A stretch of 64,000 nucleotides of DNA from Paraburkholderia sp. UYCP14C (lineage in GTDB: Bacteria; Pseudomonadota; Gammaproteobacteria; Burkholderiales; Burkholderiaceae). The stretch spans positions 248,001-312,000 of the forward strand of contig NZ_SELS01000002.1 in the NCBI RefSeq assembly GCF_004197395.1, given 5' to 3'. The translations under genes and the position numbers were made by a program. Below, one piece after another: positions 39,429 to 47,396 of the stretch. The stretch's first letter is position 1, and the number at the start of each line of letters is the position of its first letter. The notes under the pieces were generated by a model, which saw only the letters and a list, made by a program, of their open reading frames with translations, was not told the origin of the DNA and searched no databases.

Positions 39429-40517
39429 ATGACTGGCGGTTTTCCGCGCCCCGCCCGGCGCCTGCCGATTGTCCCGCTTGGACCGCTTGGACCGCTTGGA
39501 TCGCTTCGCCCGCTCGATTCGCCTGATTCGCTCGCTGTGCTTCGACTGTTGCGCTGGCTGTGCACCGTGGCCGCGCTGTTCGCGCTCGCCGCGCTGTCCG
39601 GTTGCAGCAGCCTGCTGTGGGGTACGCAGCAGGCGCCGATCGTCGACGCGACGGTGATGCCGGTCGAGCCGGCGAGCGCGCCGGTCGCCGCGTCCGCGCC
39701 GGAACCGGTCGAGACCGAGGCGAACACGGGGCCCGAGGAGCCGAAGAAACCGAAGAAGCCGGTCGTGAAGCCGCACAAGGTCGAGCCGCCGCCGCCCGTC
39801 GTCGCGCCGGCCCCGCCGCCGCCCCCGCCGCCGCCGCCGCTGATCGTGCTGCGCACGATCGAGCGCAGCGACGCGCACACGCTGCTCGACAGCCAGGTGC
39901 AGAAGCCCGACGGCAAGGTGGTCGGCCGCGCGATCGACATGACCGCCGATGCGGCCGGCAAGCCGCGCGAGATGATCGTCAATCTGCAGGGCTTCCTCGG
40001 CGTCGGCGACCGCAAGGTGAACTTCCCGTGGGGCGCGTTCCATTTCACGCCGTCCGCGAAGGGCGCGCCGATCACGCTGAACGCGGCGGCAGTGCCGGCC
40101 GGCGCGAACAAATCGAACGCGCTGGAACTGCCGCTGCTCGATGCGACCGTCGAGCGCGCGAACGGCGCCAAGGTGGGCCGCGTGGTCGACGTGCTGATCG
40201 ACGGCAACGCGCAGCCGCAAGCGGTCGTGCTCGACGTCAGCGGCATGGTCAGCACCGACCGGCGCACGATCGCCGCGAACTGGTCGGCGCTGCGCTTCGT
40301 CACGCGCGACAAGGAACTGCATCCGCAGATCGATCTGAGCGACGCGCAGATCAACGCGACGCCACCTTACGCGAGCGACAAGCCGATCCGCGCGGTGTCG
40401 CCGGCGCCGCCGCCTGCTCCCGCTCCCGCTCCCGCTGCGAGCGCCGCGCCTGCCGCCTCGGCGCCGCCGACGGCGTCGACCGCCGTCGCGGTTTCCAACG
40501 CACGGGCGGTCCGATGA
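39429..40517 (+). CDS. Lipoprotein with PRC-barrel-like repeats
   Basis: A 362-aa exported lipoprotein: the hydrophobic segment ends in ALSGCSS (lipobox). It has a Pro-rich stretch with about ten consecutive prolines and then two PRC-barrel-like modules (DAHTLLDSQVQKPDGKVVG and LLDATVERANGAKVG, each followed by a hydrophobic ligand-like region). A Pro/Ala tail closes it. PRC-barrels bind other proteins or small ligands. A GTG five codons earlier is possible, but GGAG is well spaced for the ATG at 39429. A 9-bp repeat in codons encodes PLGPLGPLG before the signal helix. Its TGA overlaps the next gene by 4 bp. Confidence 0.7.
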   Translation: MTGGFPRPARRLPIVPLGPLGPLGSLRPLDSPDSLAVLRLLRWLCTVAALFALAALSGCSSLLWGTQQAPIVDATVMPVEPASAPVAASAPEPVETEANTGPEEPKKPKKPVVKPHKVEPPPPVVAPAPPPPPPPPPLIVLRTIERSDAHTLLDSQVQKPDGKVVGRAIDMTADAAGKPREMIVNLQGFLGVGDRKVNFPWGAFHFTPSAKGAPITLNAAAVPAGANKSNALELPLLDATVERANGAKVGRVVDVLIDGNAQPQAVVLDVSGMVSTDRRTIAANWSALRFVTRDKELHPQIDLSDAQINATPPYASDKPIRAVSPAPPPAPAPAPAASAAPAASAPPTASTAVAVSNARAVR

Positions 40518-41782
40518 CGGTCCGCACGATGGTCACGGCGCGAAGTCTGCGCGCGCTCGATTGGCTCAACTTCTTCGTCGCCAACGTGCAGACGGGCTTC
40601 GGGCCGTTCATCGCGTCGTATCTCGCGTCGCACAAGTGGACCCAGGGCGAGATCGGCATGGTGCTGTCGGTCGGCACGATCAGCGCAATGGTCAGCCAGG
40701 TGCCCGGCGGCGCCGCGGTCGACGCGCTGCGCAACAAGAAGGCCGCGGCCGCGTGGGCGATCGGCGCGATCATCCTGAGCGCGATGCTGCTCGCGATCAG
40801 CCCGACGGTGTTGCCGGTGATCGCCGCCGAGGTGTTCCACGGCTTCGCGAGCTGCATGCTGACGCCGGCGCTCGCGGCGATTTCGTTCGCGCTGGTGGGT
40901 CGCGCGAATCTCGGCGACCGGCTCGGGCGCAATGCGCGTTGGGCGTCGATCGGCAGCGCGGTCGCGGCCGGTCTGATGGGACTGTTCGGCGAGTACTACT
41001 CGCCGCGCGCGGTGTTCTTTTTGACCGCGGGCCTTGCGGTTCCCGCGCTGATCGCGCTCGCGATGATCCAGCGCACCGACACGATCGAGCTGCCGCAAGC
41101 GGCGCCTACCCCCGAGCAGCTCGAGCGGCGCGAAAGCCTGCGCGCGTTGCTGCGCGACAAGCGCATGCTGCTGTTCGCCGCGTGCATCGTGCTGTTCCAT
41201 CTGTCGAACGCGGCGATGCTGAACCTGGCCGCCGGCGAAGTGACGGCCGGCATGGGCGACAACGTGCAGCTCGTGATCGCGGCGTGCATCATCGTGCCGC
41301 AGGCGATCGTCGCGATGATGTCGCCGTGGGTCGGGCGCTCGGCCGAACGCTGGGGCCGCCGGCCGATCCTGCTGCTCGGCTTCTCCGCGCTGCCGATTCG
41401 CGCGCTGCTGTTCGCGGGCATCAGCAGCCCTTACCTGCTCGTGCCGGTGCAGATGCTGGACGGCTTGAGCGCCGCGGTGTTCGGCGTGATGCTGCCGCTG
41501 ATCGCCGCCGACGTCGCCGGCGACAAGGGCCGCTACAACCTGTGTATCGGCCTGTTCGGGCTCGCGGCCGGTATCGGTGCGACGCTGAGCACGACGGCGG
41601 CCGGCTTTATCGCAGATCGTTTCGGCAACATGGTGAGCTTCTTCTGCCTCGCGGCGGCCGGTGCGCTCGCGGTGCTGCTGGTGTGGGCGGCGATGCCTGA
41701 GACGCGCGACGCGGCGACGGCCAGCAACGGCGACGGCAATGACGCGACGGTGCCCGGTCGCGGGAAGTCGGCGGCGAGGTGA
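40514..41782 (+). CDS. MFS transporter
   Basis: A 422-aa membrane protein with about 12 predicted helices. It has the MFS loop-2/3 features VDALRNKK and DRLGRNAR and the C-terminal region SAERWGRRP. Members export drugs or small molecules; the substrate is unknown. It overlaps the PRC-barrel lipoprotein gene by 4 bp, so translation is likely coupled and the two gene products may work together in the envelope. Confidence 0.88.
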   Translation: MTVRTMVTARSLRALDWLNFFVANVQTGFGPFIASYLASHKWTQGEIGMVLSVGTISAMVSQVPGGAAVDALRNKKAAAAWAIGAIILSAMLLAISPTVLPVIAAEVFHGFASCMLTPALAAISFALVGRANLGDRLGRNARWASIGSAVAAGLMGLFGEYYSPRAVFFLTAGLAVPALIALAMIQRTDTIELPQAAPTPEQLERRESLRALLRDKRMLLFAACIVLFHLSNAAMLNLAAGEVTAGMGDNVQLVIAACIIVPQAIVAMMSPWVGRSAERWGRRPILLLGFSALPIRALLFAGISSPYLLVPVQMLDGLSAAVFGVMLPLIAADVAGDKGRYNLCIGLFGLAAGIGATLSTTAAGFIADRFGNMVSFFCLAAAGALAVLLVWAAMPETRDAATASNGDGNDATVPGRGKSAAR

Positions 41783-42096
41783 GTCGCGTGAGCTGGATGA
41801 GCCGGGGCGTGATCTGACCGTCACAGTCGGATCACGTCGCAAGTAGCTTGACCGTTCCGCAGGCTGAACGGGCAAGCGCGCCACTTGCCGTCTTACGGGC
41901 CTACATGACTGCGGCTTTACCCGACAGCGCAAGAAGTTCTTTGCTCGAAGGCGGCGGTGCGCGCAGCGACTTTCCAGGAAGCGGCACCGCGAGAGCGAAC
42001 TCTTTTCTTTTTCGCAAACGTTTGCCTTCAGGTATCAAGTCTCAGCCTCCCAAGCCGAAAACCCGTACATCGCCACGAAACTTTGGAGACTCCGAC
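41783..42096. other. Intergenic region before the lipoprotein/transglycosylase operon
   Basis: 314 bp with no supported gene. The right end carries a good ribosome site TGGAGAC (42084-42090) for the GTG start at 42097. The promoter of the three-gene set probably lies here. Confidence 0.35.
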
Positions 42097-42471
42097 GTGA
42101 CGCGCGTTGTGCTCTTACTTGCCGTAATGTTGATAACAGGCTGCGCACAACTGCCGCAGCCCACTACGGCTCAAGCCGAGAAACCTGCGGTGTCGAACGT
42201 GATCATGAAGTTCGACATTCCCGCCGATGCACTCGGCGCGCGCGATCCGCAATTGAGCACGGTGCTCGCCAAGGCGGGCGCACTCGCCGCCGCGCAGAAG
42301 CAGCCCACGGTGATCCGCGTGACCGCGCTGGGCCAGGACTTCAAGTACATCAACCAGGCGATCTGGCGGGGCGTGCCGCAGCAGGGGCTCAAACCCACGC
42401 TCGAAAATCTGACGACCGGCGCGAACCAGACGTACAGCGTCTCGATCCAGCCGCTACATGCGGGGAGCTGA
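42097..42471 (+). CDS. Small lipoprotein
   Basis: A 124-aa protein with a lipoprotein signal ending LITGCAQ. The start is GTG at 42097, six bases after GGAGAC; an upstream open frame has no support. The mature part is mixed alpha/beta with no domain I recognise. It is the first of three genes (then 42476 and 42848) with very short gaps: 4 bp and 24 bp. A role in an envelope apparatus with the transglycosylase is inferred from the operon. Confidence 0.6.
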   Translation: MTRVVLLLAVMLITGCAQLPQPTTAQAEKPAVSNVIMKFDIPADALGARDPQLSTVLAKAGALAAAQKQPTVIRVTALGQDFKYINQAIWRGVPQQGLKPTLENLTTGANQTYSVSIQPLHAGS

Positions 42472-42475
42472 CACG

Positions 42476-42823
42476 ATGCGCCTGATTGCTTTCGCCGCGG
42501 CATCGCTATGCTTGAGTTCGGCCGCATGGGCGGCCCAGCCCGCCGCCGGCGCGCCTGCAACCGCGGCCGCCGCTGCCCCCACGGCCACCACGGCCTCCGC
42601 GGACAAGGTCTACCCGCCGCTGCCCACGCTCGCGATGCTGCCGCCCTCCACCGGCGACGACGACGACCTTCCCGCGCCGCGCTCGACGTCGCGCAACAAG
42701 AAGAAGACGCGCCAGCACGATTGCCACTGCGCGATGCCGACGCCGCGCCTCGTCGTCTCCGATGAGTCGCGCACCTATCTGAAGGACATCGAGCGCCAGC
42801 TCGATTCCGCGCTGGCACAGTAA
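42476..42823 (+). CDS. Small exported protein with CHC motif
   Basis: A 115-aa exported protein. Signal peptide about 1-19, then an Ala/Pro-rich low-complexity region, a DDDD patch and a basic NKKK segment, followed by a conserved-looking tail with HDCHCAMP and an amphipathic helix (LKDIERQLDSAL). No domain is recognised. It lies 4 bp after the lipoprotein gene, with GGGGAG as ribosome site, so it belongs to the same operon. Confidence 0.55.
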   Translation: MRLIAFAAASLCLSSAAWAAQPAAGAPATAAAAAPTATTASADKVYPPLPTLAMLPPSTGDDDDLPAPRSTSRNKKKTRQHDCHCAMPTPRLVVSDESRTYLKDIERQLDSALAQ

Positions 42824-42847
42824 AGCAGTACCTGGAGCCCTGAACCC

Positions 42848-43339
42848 ATGCATGAGCACAAGGCCAATGCCTGCCGCTTTTTGCGATCGTGGACGATATG
42901 CGCCTGGGCGGCGCTGCTGGCGCTCGGCAGTTCGGCCGCGCAAGCCGCGCCGTCCGCCGACGATTGCTTCGACAGGGCCGGCGCTTACCAGGGCGTCAAT
43001 CCGCTCGTGCTGCGAGCGGTGGCATGGCATGAGTCGAAAGGCGACGCGAGCGCCATCAACCGCAACGCCAACGGTTCGATCGACGTGGGACAGTTGCAGA
43101 TCAATTCGATCCACTTTCCGGAACTCAAGAGCCAGGGCATTCCGCACCGCGCGCTGACGGACCCGTGCGTGAATATTTTTGTGGCCGCCTGGCTACTCAA
43201 GCAGAAGATGGTGCGGTATGGAAATACCTGGCGTGCGATTGGCGCGTATCACTCGGAATCGCCGCACGAGCGCGACGCTTACGCGCATAGCATCCAGACG
43301 ATTCTCGTGAGTTGGGGATTGTTGCAGCCGGAGCGGTGA
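42848..43339 (+). CDS. IagB-like lytic transglycosylase
   Basis: A 163-aa SLT-type lytic transglycosylase, which cuts glycan strands of peptidoglycan to make room for trans-envelope machines. Signal peptide about 1-33, catalytic Glu62 in WHESKG, then GQLQIN (81-86) and the AAWLLKQ region. The short length and sequence fit the IagB/VirB1/PilT-like specialised group of secretion systems and pili. It closes a three-gene operon with two small exported proteins, which hints at a secretion or pilus role, but no other apparatus genes are in the window. Confidence 0.82.
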   Translation: MHEHKANACRFLRSWTICAWAALLALGSSAAQAAPSADDCFDRAGAYQGVNPLVLRAVAWHESKGDASAINRNANGSIDVGQLQINSIHFPELKSQGIPHRALTDPCVNIFVAAWLLKQKMVRYGNTWRAIGAYHSESPHERDAYAHSIQTILVSWGLLQPER

Positions 43340-43740
43340 GGGTCTTGCAGGCTGTTGAAAAGCGCCCCGTCATGATGACCGACACTATGTTCAGGAGGCT
43401 GGCGAGTGCGATTTTCCGCTGAATTACCGGTTTGCCACGCCATCTGCGCGGGGCATGTTCACGCATGCAGCCTATCTGCCGTTTGGTCCCGCGTAGCCTT
43501 CACGTCTGCTTCCAAGCCGAAGCGGCCACACCAGAGGGGGTGTTAGTTCCTGTCCTCACGGGTGCTAACCGGGAAGCGCGCGACAGCGATACCTTTTAGG
43601 ACCGTCGATATGAAACGCCGGGCTCGAACTCGGTGTTTTGAAGAGAGTTGCGCACGCTGGCGCTGCATCGCGGAAGCCATGATCTCCATCGAGCTTGCTC
43701 CGTGCAGCCAACTGTGCCAGATTGGTATATGATGGCCATC
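43340..43740. other. Non-coding stretch, possibly a decayed element
   Basis: 401 bp without a gene I can support. Several short frames occur on both strands with no start signal. Sequences such as CAGGCTGTTGAAAAG near 43355 are reminiscent of insertion-sequence ends, so it may be remnants of a transposon; this is weak. The right end holds a TetR operator candidate. Confidence 0.3.
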
Positions 43741-43742
43741 AT
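43729..43742. promoter_or_regulatory. Candidate TetR operator (ATGATGGCCATCAT)
   Basis: A perfect 14-bp palindrome overlapping the start codon of the TetR gene (43741). It matches the inner part of the palindrome before the next gene (44372-44395), so autorepression is likely. Confidence 0.65.
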
Positions 43743-44337
43743 GCAAAAGCCATCAATCAATCGGAAAACCGCCAGTCGTAAGGAAATCACGCACGAGCGC
43801 ATCGTCGAGGTTGCCACACGTGCGATTCGGCGCAGTGGCTACGACGGGACCGGAGTGGCCGACATCATGAAGGAGGCTGGCCTGACGCATGGCGGCTTCT
43901 ACGCGCACTTTCCATCGCGGGACGTGCTGCTTGCCGAAGTGGCCGACCGCGCCGGTGCTGAAGCCGTCGCCAAGTATGAGCATATCGCCGCTTCCGTGCC
44001 GCTGGAGCAGGCATTGCCGTCAATGGTGCGCGCCTATCTGTCGAAGGAGCACCGTGACGCCACAGAGACGGGCTGCCCGATCTCCGCCCTTTGCTCGGAG
44101 ATGCCGCGCCAGGCGCCGGTTGTGCGCCGCGCGGCCACCCGTCGCATCAAGGAGATGATCGACGTCGTTGCGCGCCAATTGCCCGATTGGGGTCAACCGG
44201 GCGCGCATGAACAGGCGCTTCTCACCGTTGCAACGATGGTCGGCACCATGGTGCTGGCGCGCGCCGTCGACGACCCCAAACTGTCGGACAGTTTTCTTGA
44301 AGCAGCATTGAAAAAATTCGCACCGACTGATGAGTAA
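43741..44337 (+). CDS. TetR/AcrR family transcriptional regulator
   Basis: A 198-aa repressor with an N-terminal HTH (ERIVEVATRAIRRSGYDGTGVADIMKEAGLTHGGFYAHF) and an all-helical ligand domain with the GCPISAL segment. Start ATGs at 43729, 43732 and 43741 are in frame; the ATG at 43741 gives the usual family start (MQKPSINRK), but no ribosome site is visible for any. It is followed by a quinone-oxidoreductase-like gene behind a matching operator, so it most probably represses that gene. Confidence 0.88.
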   Translation: MQKPSINRKTASRKEITHERIVEVATRAIRRSGYDGTGVADIMKEAGLTHGGFYAHFPSRDVLLAEVADRAGAEAVAKYEHIAASVPLEQALPSMVRAYLSKEHRDATETGCPISALCSEMPRQAPVVRRAATRRIKEMIDVVARQLPDWGQPGAHEQALLTVATMVGTMVLARAVDDPKLSDSFLEAALKKFAPTDE

Positions 44338-44371
44338 TTCCGCTTGCCCGGCGGGCGCTGTGGCTGGGCCT

Positions 44372-44395
44372 AAAATATGATGGTCATCATATTTT
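44372..44395. promoter_or_regulatory. Candidate TetR operator (AAAATATGATG-GT-CATCATATTTT)
   Basis: Perfect 11-bp arms with a 2-bp centre, 200 bp before the oxidoreductase start. It shares the ATGATGG-CATCAT core with the palindrome at the TetR start, giving direct sequence evidence that one regulator controls both. Confidence 0.7.
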
Positions 44396-44593
44396 GGCGG
44401 GCGAACGGTCGTCTAACTATATGAAGACATGGTACTAACCGGCGCGGTGCACAAGCCGGCCAGCGGACCTTCGAGATGCTACGCAGATTTGCGCCTGCGG
44501 GCCTGGTGGACACCGGCATTCGCAAAGATGTGCGCCTTACAAAGTAGGCAGTATGACTACACGCAATGAAAAACTGACAAGGAACAATGACGC

Positions 44594-45598
44594 ATGATGA
44601 AGGCATTTGTCGTAAATCGATATGGACGCAAGAATGGCGCGCGAGCCGGTGATATGCCGGTTCCGGAACTACGTGAGGACGACGTATTGGTCGAGATTCA
44701 CGCCGCTGGCGTGAATCCGCTCGATGCAAAAATCAGGGATGGAGAGTTCAAGCGGATTTTGCGCTATCGTTTGCCGCTGATTTTGGGCAACGATCTGGCT
44801 GGGATTGTCGTCCGCGTCGGGTCGCGCGTGCAGCGATTCAAGGTGGGCGATGAGGTGTATGCGCGACCGCCCAAGGATCGGATCGGTACTTTCGCGGAAT
44901 TCATTGCGATCAGGGAAGACGCGGTGGCGCTCAAGCCTGAAGCGCTCAATATGGAAGAAGCGGCCTCAATCCCTTTGGTGGGCCTGACTGCGTGGCAGGC
45001 GCTGGTCGAACGAGCACAACTGAAGAAAGGGCAGAAGGTGCTCATACACGCTGGTTCCGGCGGCATCGGTACCTTTGCCATTCAATTGGCGAAGCATCTG
45101 GGCGCGACCGTCGCCACGACAGCGAGCGGCGCAAATGCCGAATGGATGAAGCAGCTCGGTGCCGACATTGTCATCGACTACAGGAAGGACGACTTTGCCG
45201 CTGTGTTGAAAGACTTCGATGTGGTGCTGGATACGCAGGGCGGGAAGACACTCGAAAAATCACTGCATGTGCTCAAGCCCGGAGGCAAGGTCATCGGGAT
45301 CGCCGGTCCGCCCGATCCTGAATTTGCCACGCAGGTGAATGCCTCCTGGTTCCTGAAAATGGCGGTGCGCTTTCTAAGCCATCGCATCCGCAAGGAGGCA
45401 AGACGTCGTGATGTCGACTATTCATTCCTCTTTATGCGTGCCGACGGAGAGCAACTAGCTCGGATCGCCAGGCTCGTCGACGCAGCTGTAATAAAGCCTG
45501 TGATCGATCGAATTTTCCCGTTCGAATCAACGCAAGAGGCATTGGCTTACGTCGAAAGCGGACGTGCAAAGGGTAAGGTCGTTATCAAGATTCGATAG
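44594..45598 (+). CDS. NADP-dependent quinone oxidoreductase-like protein (MDR family)
   Basis: A 334-aa medium-chain dehydrogenase/reductase without the structural zinc cysteines. It has GNDLAGIVVRVG and the cofactor motif HAGSGGIGTFAIQLAKHLGA at about 152-171, followed by a conserved GADIVIDYRK. Quinone reductase or enoyl reductase activity is inferred. Its gene sits behind the TetR operator and is likely induced by a toxic or reactive compound. AAGGAACAATGACGC precedes the two ATGs. Confidence 0.88.
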   Translation: MMKAFVVNRYGRKNGARAGDMPVPELREDDVLVEIHAAGVNPLDAKIRDGEFKRILRYRLPLILGNDLAGIVVRVGSRVQRFKVGDEVYARPPKDRIGTFAEFIAIREDAVALKPEALNMEEAASIPLVGLTAWQALVERAQLKKGQKVLIHAGSGGIGTFAIQLAKHLGATVATTASGANAEWMKQLGADIVIDYRKDDFAAVLKDFDVVLDTQGGKTLEKSLHVLKPGGKVIGIAGPPDPEFATQVNASWFLKMAVRFLSHRIRKEARRRDVDYSFLFMRADGEQLARIARLVDAAVIKPVIDRIFPFESTQEALAYVESGRAKGKVVIKIR

Positions 45599-45777
45599 AA
45601 GGAGGGAAATCCGTCAGAGGGCGAAGCGGACCTTCAAACGTCCGCAGAATGACCAGAAGGAACGGCCGTTGATGAGGCCGAACGCGGAAAACCAACCAGG
45701 CGGTGCCCCTCGCTTTCCGCTTTCGCCTTCGTCAAGCCCGGTCAAGCAGACGCGAAAACAACCCCGCCCAAAGCCGC

Positions 45778-46422
45778 TCAATTCCGAATGTTTTCCTCGC
45801 AATCTTCCCAGTACCGAAGCGGGTCGAGATGGTGTGGATAGCGCGACTTGAGCCACTCCGACAGCCTGGCCCAATCTGGATGGTTGGTACCCGTTTGAGC
45901 AGACCACGTCGACGACCTTTCAAGAACATGGCCGTTCCCGCGGTCACGGACCAGCAAACTGCCTAGTCCGCTCAAACTGTTCGTCTGCGTCTCAACCAGA
46001 TACCGTGGCAGAATCCTGAGTTCAGCATCCTCGGCCCATCCGTATAAGGCGCGGACCACTCCGGAGGGATCTCGCAGCTCTGTGGGTCCGCTTTGCGGGC
46101 GAATGGCCGTCCATCCTTCAGGGAACTCGGTGACAACCTCGTTTTTACCTTCCCTCACCCACCTCACGCGCCATGCGCGCACCAGCGACTCGCGCATGCG
46201 AGACACCGACTCGTAGCCAGCAGGCAACTCGATCGCCATCGGAAGAGTAATGAGGTTGTCTTTCCAGAGTTTGGTTTCGTCGTCGACGCGCTCAACCACC
46301 TCGAACATCCCAGGCTCAAACGGGTTCTCGGGCCGGCTGGATACTCTCGCCTTCCCTTCGGGCAATCCTTCGAAAAGGCGCTCAGCATCATGCCGGGTAA
46401 GTTTCGTCTTTCCTTTTTTCAT
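45778..46422 (-). CDS. Hypothetical protein
   Basis: A 214-aa soluble protein with no domain I recognise. GGGAGACACA stands at proper spacing before the ATG at 46422 and the amino-acid composition is normal, so it is accepted as a gene. It contains several Trp and Arg-rich segments (VRAWRVRWVREG) and ends in an acidic tail. It belongs to a short accessory-looking segment with the protein at 46632 on the opposite strand. Confidence 0.6.
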   Translation of the reverse strand: MKKGKTKLTRHDAERLFEGLPEGKARVSSRPENPFEPGMFEVVERVDDETKLWKDNLITLPMAIELPAGYESVSRMRESLVRAWRVRWVREGKNEVVTEFPEGWTAIRPQSGPTELRDPSGVVRALYGWAEDAELRILPRYLVETQTNSLSGLGSLLVRDRGNGHVLERSSTWSAQTGTNHPDWARLSEWLKSRYPHHLDPLRYWEDCEENIRN

Positions 46423-46631
46423 TGTGTCTCCCTACAGTAAGGATGTCGCTAGTGCCTGGGCCCTCACGGCCGAAATCAGGCACCACTTTCTCTCACGCGC
46501 TTGAACAGGCTCGTGATCTTATTCTGCGCCATTCGCTTGTTGTTGGATGAACGGAGGGAGTAAGGTGGGCGTCCGAAGCCAGTCCGTTACACCCACTGTT
46601 AGAATCGCGAACTTTTTCCCGGGAGCGACGA

Positions 46632-46946
46632 ATGTCTTGGTTCATCTATGAAGTGCCTGAATACAACGAAGACGGAGCGCGCATCGAACCCTTCAGCGAC
46701 CTTCGAAGCCGCGTTCTGAAAGTCAGCGGGCAGGCAATGGCTGACGAACTGGAAAGCGTCCGCGAGAACGCCGCGACGACAGCGGACACGCCCACGCGCC
46801 CGCTCCGCGCCCCGGAAAATCCTCACGTATTTCCAATCCCCTATGCCGACTCCATGATCCTGGTCGGCTTCATTTTCGAACTGAAACGTGAGTTGCGACA
46901 TCTGGTGGTGTCACCCGTGGAAATGCCTTGGCTGAAAGACGCGTAA
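46632..46946 (+). CDS. Hypothetical protein
   Basis: A 104-aa soluble protein, no domain recognised, starting MSWFIYEVPEYNEDG. GGAG lies six bases before the ATG. It is divergent from the 214-aa hypothetical gene, with a 209-bp gap. The two may belong to the same accessory segment. Confidence 0.55.
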   Translation: MSWFIYEVPEYNEDGARIEPFSDLRSRVLKVSGQAMADELESVRENAATTADTPTRPLRAPENPHVFPIPYADSMILVGFIFELKRELRHLVVSPVEMPWLKDA

Positions 46947-47147
46947 AAAACGGGACGATCGAGGCGGCCCCAAACCTGCGAGGCAAACTGCACAGCCGGC
47001 GGCGTCATGTCGCGAAGCGGTTTCCATGCATTCTGGACACCTGATCCCGATGCTTCAGTTCTGTCACCGCATGGCTTAATGTTGCTTTCCAGTCGTTCCG
47101 ACATGCTCGACCGCGAATGTCTCGTTCACTGTCAGCGGATGGGTACT

Positions 47148-47237
47148 TTCGTGAAGGTTTATTCGACGCCTGCCGACACGCGCGGAGGCATTCACATTCC
47201 TGCGGCCGATGGCAGGCATCGAATAAACCTTCACGAA
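47148..47237. repeat. 27-bp inverted repeat, 36-nt spacer
   Basis: TTCGTGAAGGTTTATTCGACGCCTGCC (arm 47148-47174) is inverted at 47211-47237 with one mismatch. The arms read the same short peptide (REGLFDAC) on opposite strands, so this could be an inverted duplication or a long RNA hairpin. It sits in a stretch with no accepted gene. Confidence 0.75.
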
Positions 47238-47333
47238 CTAAGCCAGACGCTCCAACGTCGCATGTCCGATCCAGTCCACACTTCCAAAGGCGAGCGATGC
47301 TGGCGTTCGTTCGAACGCCACATGGCAAATGAC

Positions 47334-47369
47334 AAAAGAGGCGCGATCTAAAAAAATCGCGCCTCTTTT
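47334..47369. terminator. Bidirectional Rho-independent terminator
   Basis: Stem AAAAGAGGCGCGAT / ATCGCGCCTCTTTT (14 bp) with an 8-nt loop and T-runs on both strands. It serves the MHS transporter gene on the minus strand and any plus-strand transcript crossing the inverted repeat. Confidence 0.9.
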
Positions 47370-47396
47370 TTTCAGCCGACCGCGGCCGCGGTCACA

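Larger units (their letters stand above)
46947..47396. other. Non-coding stretch between orphan gene and transporter
   Basis: 450 bp. It holds the inverted repeat at 47148-47237 and a terminator at 47334-47369. Frames on both strands cross the inverted repeat but look like by-products of it, so no gene was accepted. Confidence 0.4.

Noticed and set aside
43617..43635. GGGCTCGAACTCGG resembling a tRNA T-loop
   Set aside because: The flanking stem does not pair and no other tRNA arms are found.
45614..45966. Short frames downstream of the oxidoreductase
   Set aside because: They overlap the hypothetical gene at 45778-46422 and lack start signals.
47007..47351. 114-codon plus-strand frame across the inverted repeat, and a similar minus-strand frame
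   Set aside because: Both owe their coding to the inverted repeat arms and lack a ribosome site; treated as a repeat.
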